Source: Actinomycetes bacterium (GTDB lineage: Bacteria > Actinomycetota > Actinomycetes > Actinomycetales > Cellulomonadaceae). Taken from it: a DNA stretch of 5,028 nucleotides. Both the position numbers and the translations under genes were made by a program. Positions 5,022-5,028 of the stretch are shown here, in pieces (positions within the stretch are counted from its first letter, which is position 1; every line of letters starts with the position of its first letter). The DNA lies in the NCBI GenBank assembly GCA_023432565.1, contig JAEYUL010000069.1, positions 1 to 5,028 of the forward strand, written 5' to 3'. A model generated the notes under the pieces. The model did not search any database. It saw only the letters and a list, made by a program, of their open reading frames with translations, and was not told the DNA's origin.

Positions 5022-5028
5022 CTAGCCC

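Overview
The window is very GC-rich (roughly 70% or more by eye). Its codons mostly end in G or C, several starts are GTG, and few ribosome binding sites are clear. Together with the protein families present, this points to an actinobacterium, probably a Micrococcales relative such as the Cellulomonas group; the genus is a guess from overall feel. Every convincing gene is on the minus strand, so transcription runs from high to low coordinates. The long plus-strand reading frames are antisense shadows.

In transcription order: (1) 5021-4761, the C-terminal part of DhaL, the ADP-binding subunit of PTS-dependent dihydroxyacetone kinase, cut by the right edge and preceded there by an in-frame TAG. 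(2) 4764-4018, DhaM, an EIIA-Man domain fused to an HPr domain, overlapping dhaL by 4 nt. (3) 4017-3771, a 247-nt gap with a perfect 11-bp palindrome that contains its only -10-like hexamer, and a long near-perfect hairpin. (4) 3770-2004, a 14-TM DHA2/EmrB-QacA type drug efflux permease with an acidic C-terminal tail encoded by six 15-bp tandem repeats. (5) 2007-1606, a four-helix membrane protein of the DUF4233 type, overlapping the permease by 4 nt. (6) 1539-1114, nucleoside diphosphate kinase. (7) 1031-1, the N-terminal 343 codons of SMC, cut by the left edge.

The dha genes form one unit that passes phosphate from the PTS to dihydroxyacetone through the HPr and EIIA domains of DhaM and the ADP of DhaL. 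The permease and DUF4233 gene look translationally coupled. DUF4233 followed by ndk is the familiar actinobacterial order, but folC, which usually precedes DUF4233, is absent and the permease stands in its place. ndk and smc each have a TANNNT hexamer ending 7 nt before the start codon, which suggests leaderless mRNAs. Hairpins lie just after the stop codons of dhaM, the DUF4233 gene and ndk.

Most of the content is ordinary core metabolism and housekeeping. No mobile element, CRISPR array, RNA gene or defence system was seen. The least explained parts are the permease leader, the repeat-encoded tail, the folC replacement and the broken dhaL frame at the right edge.
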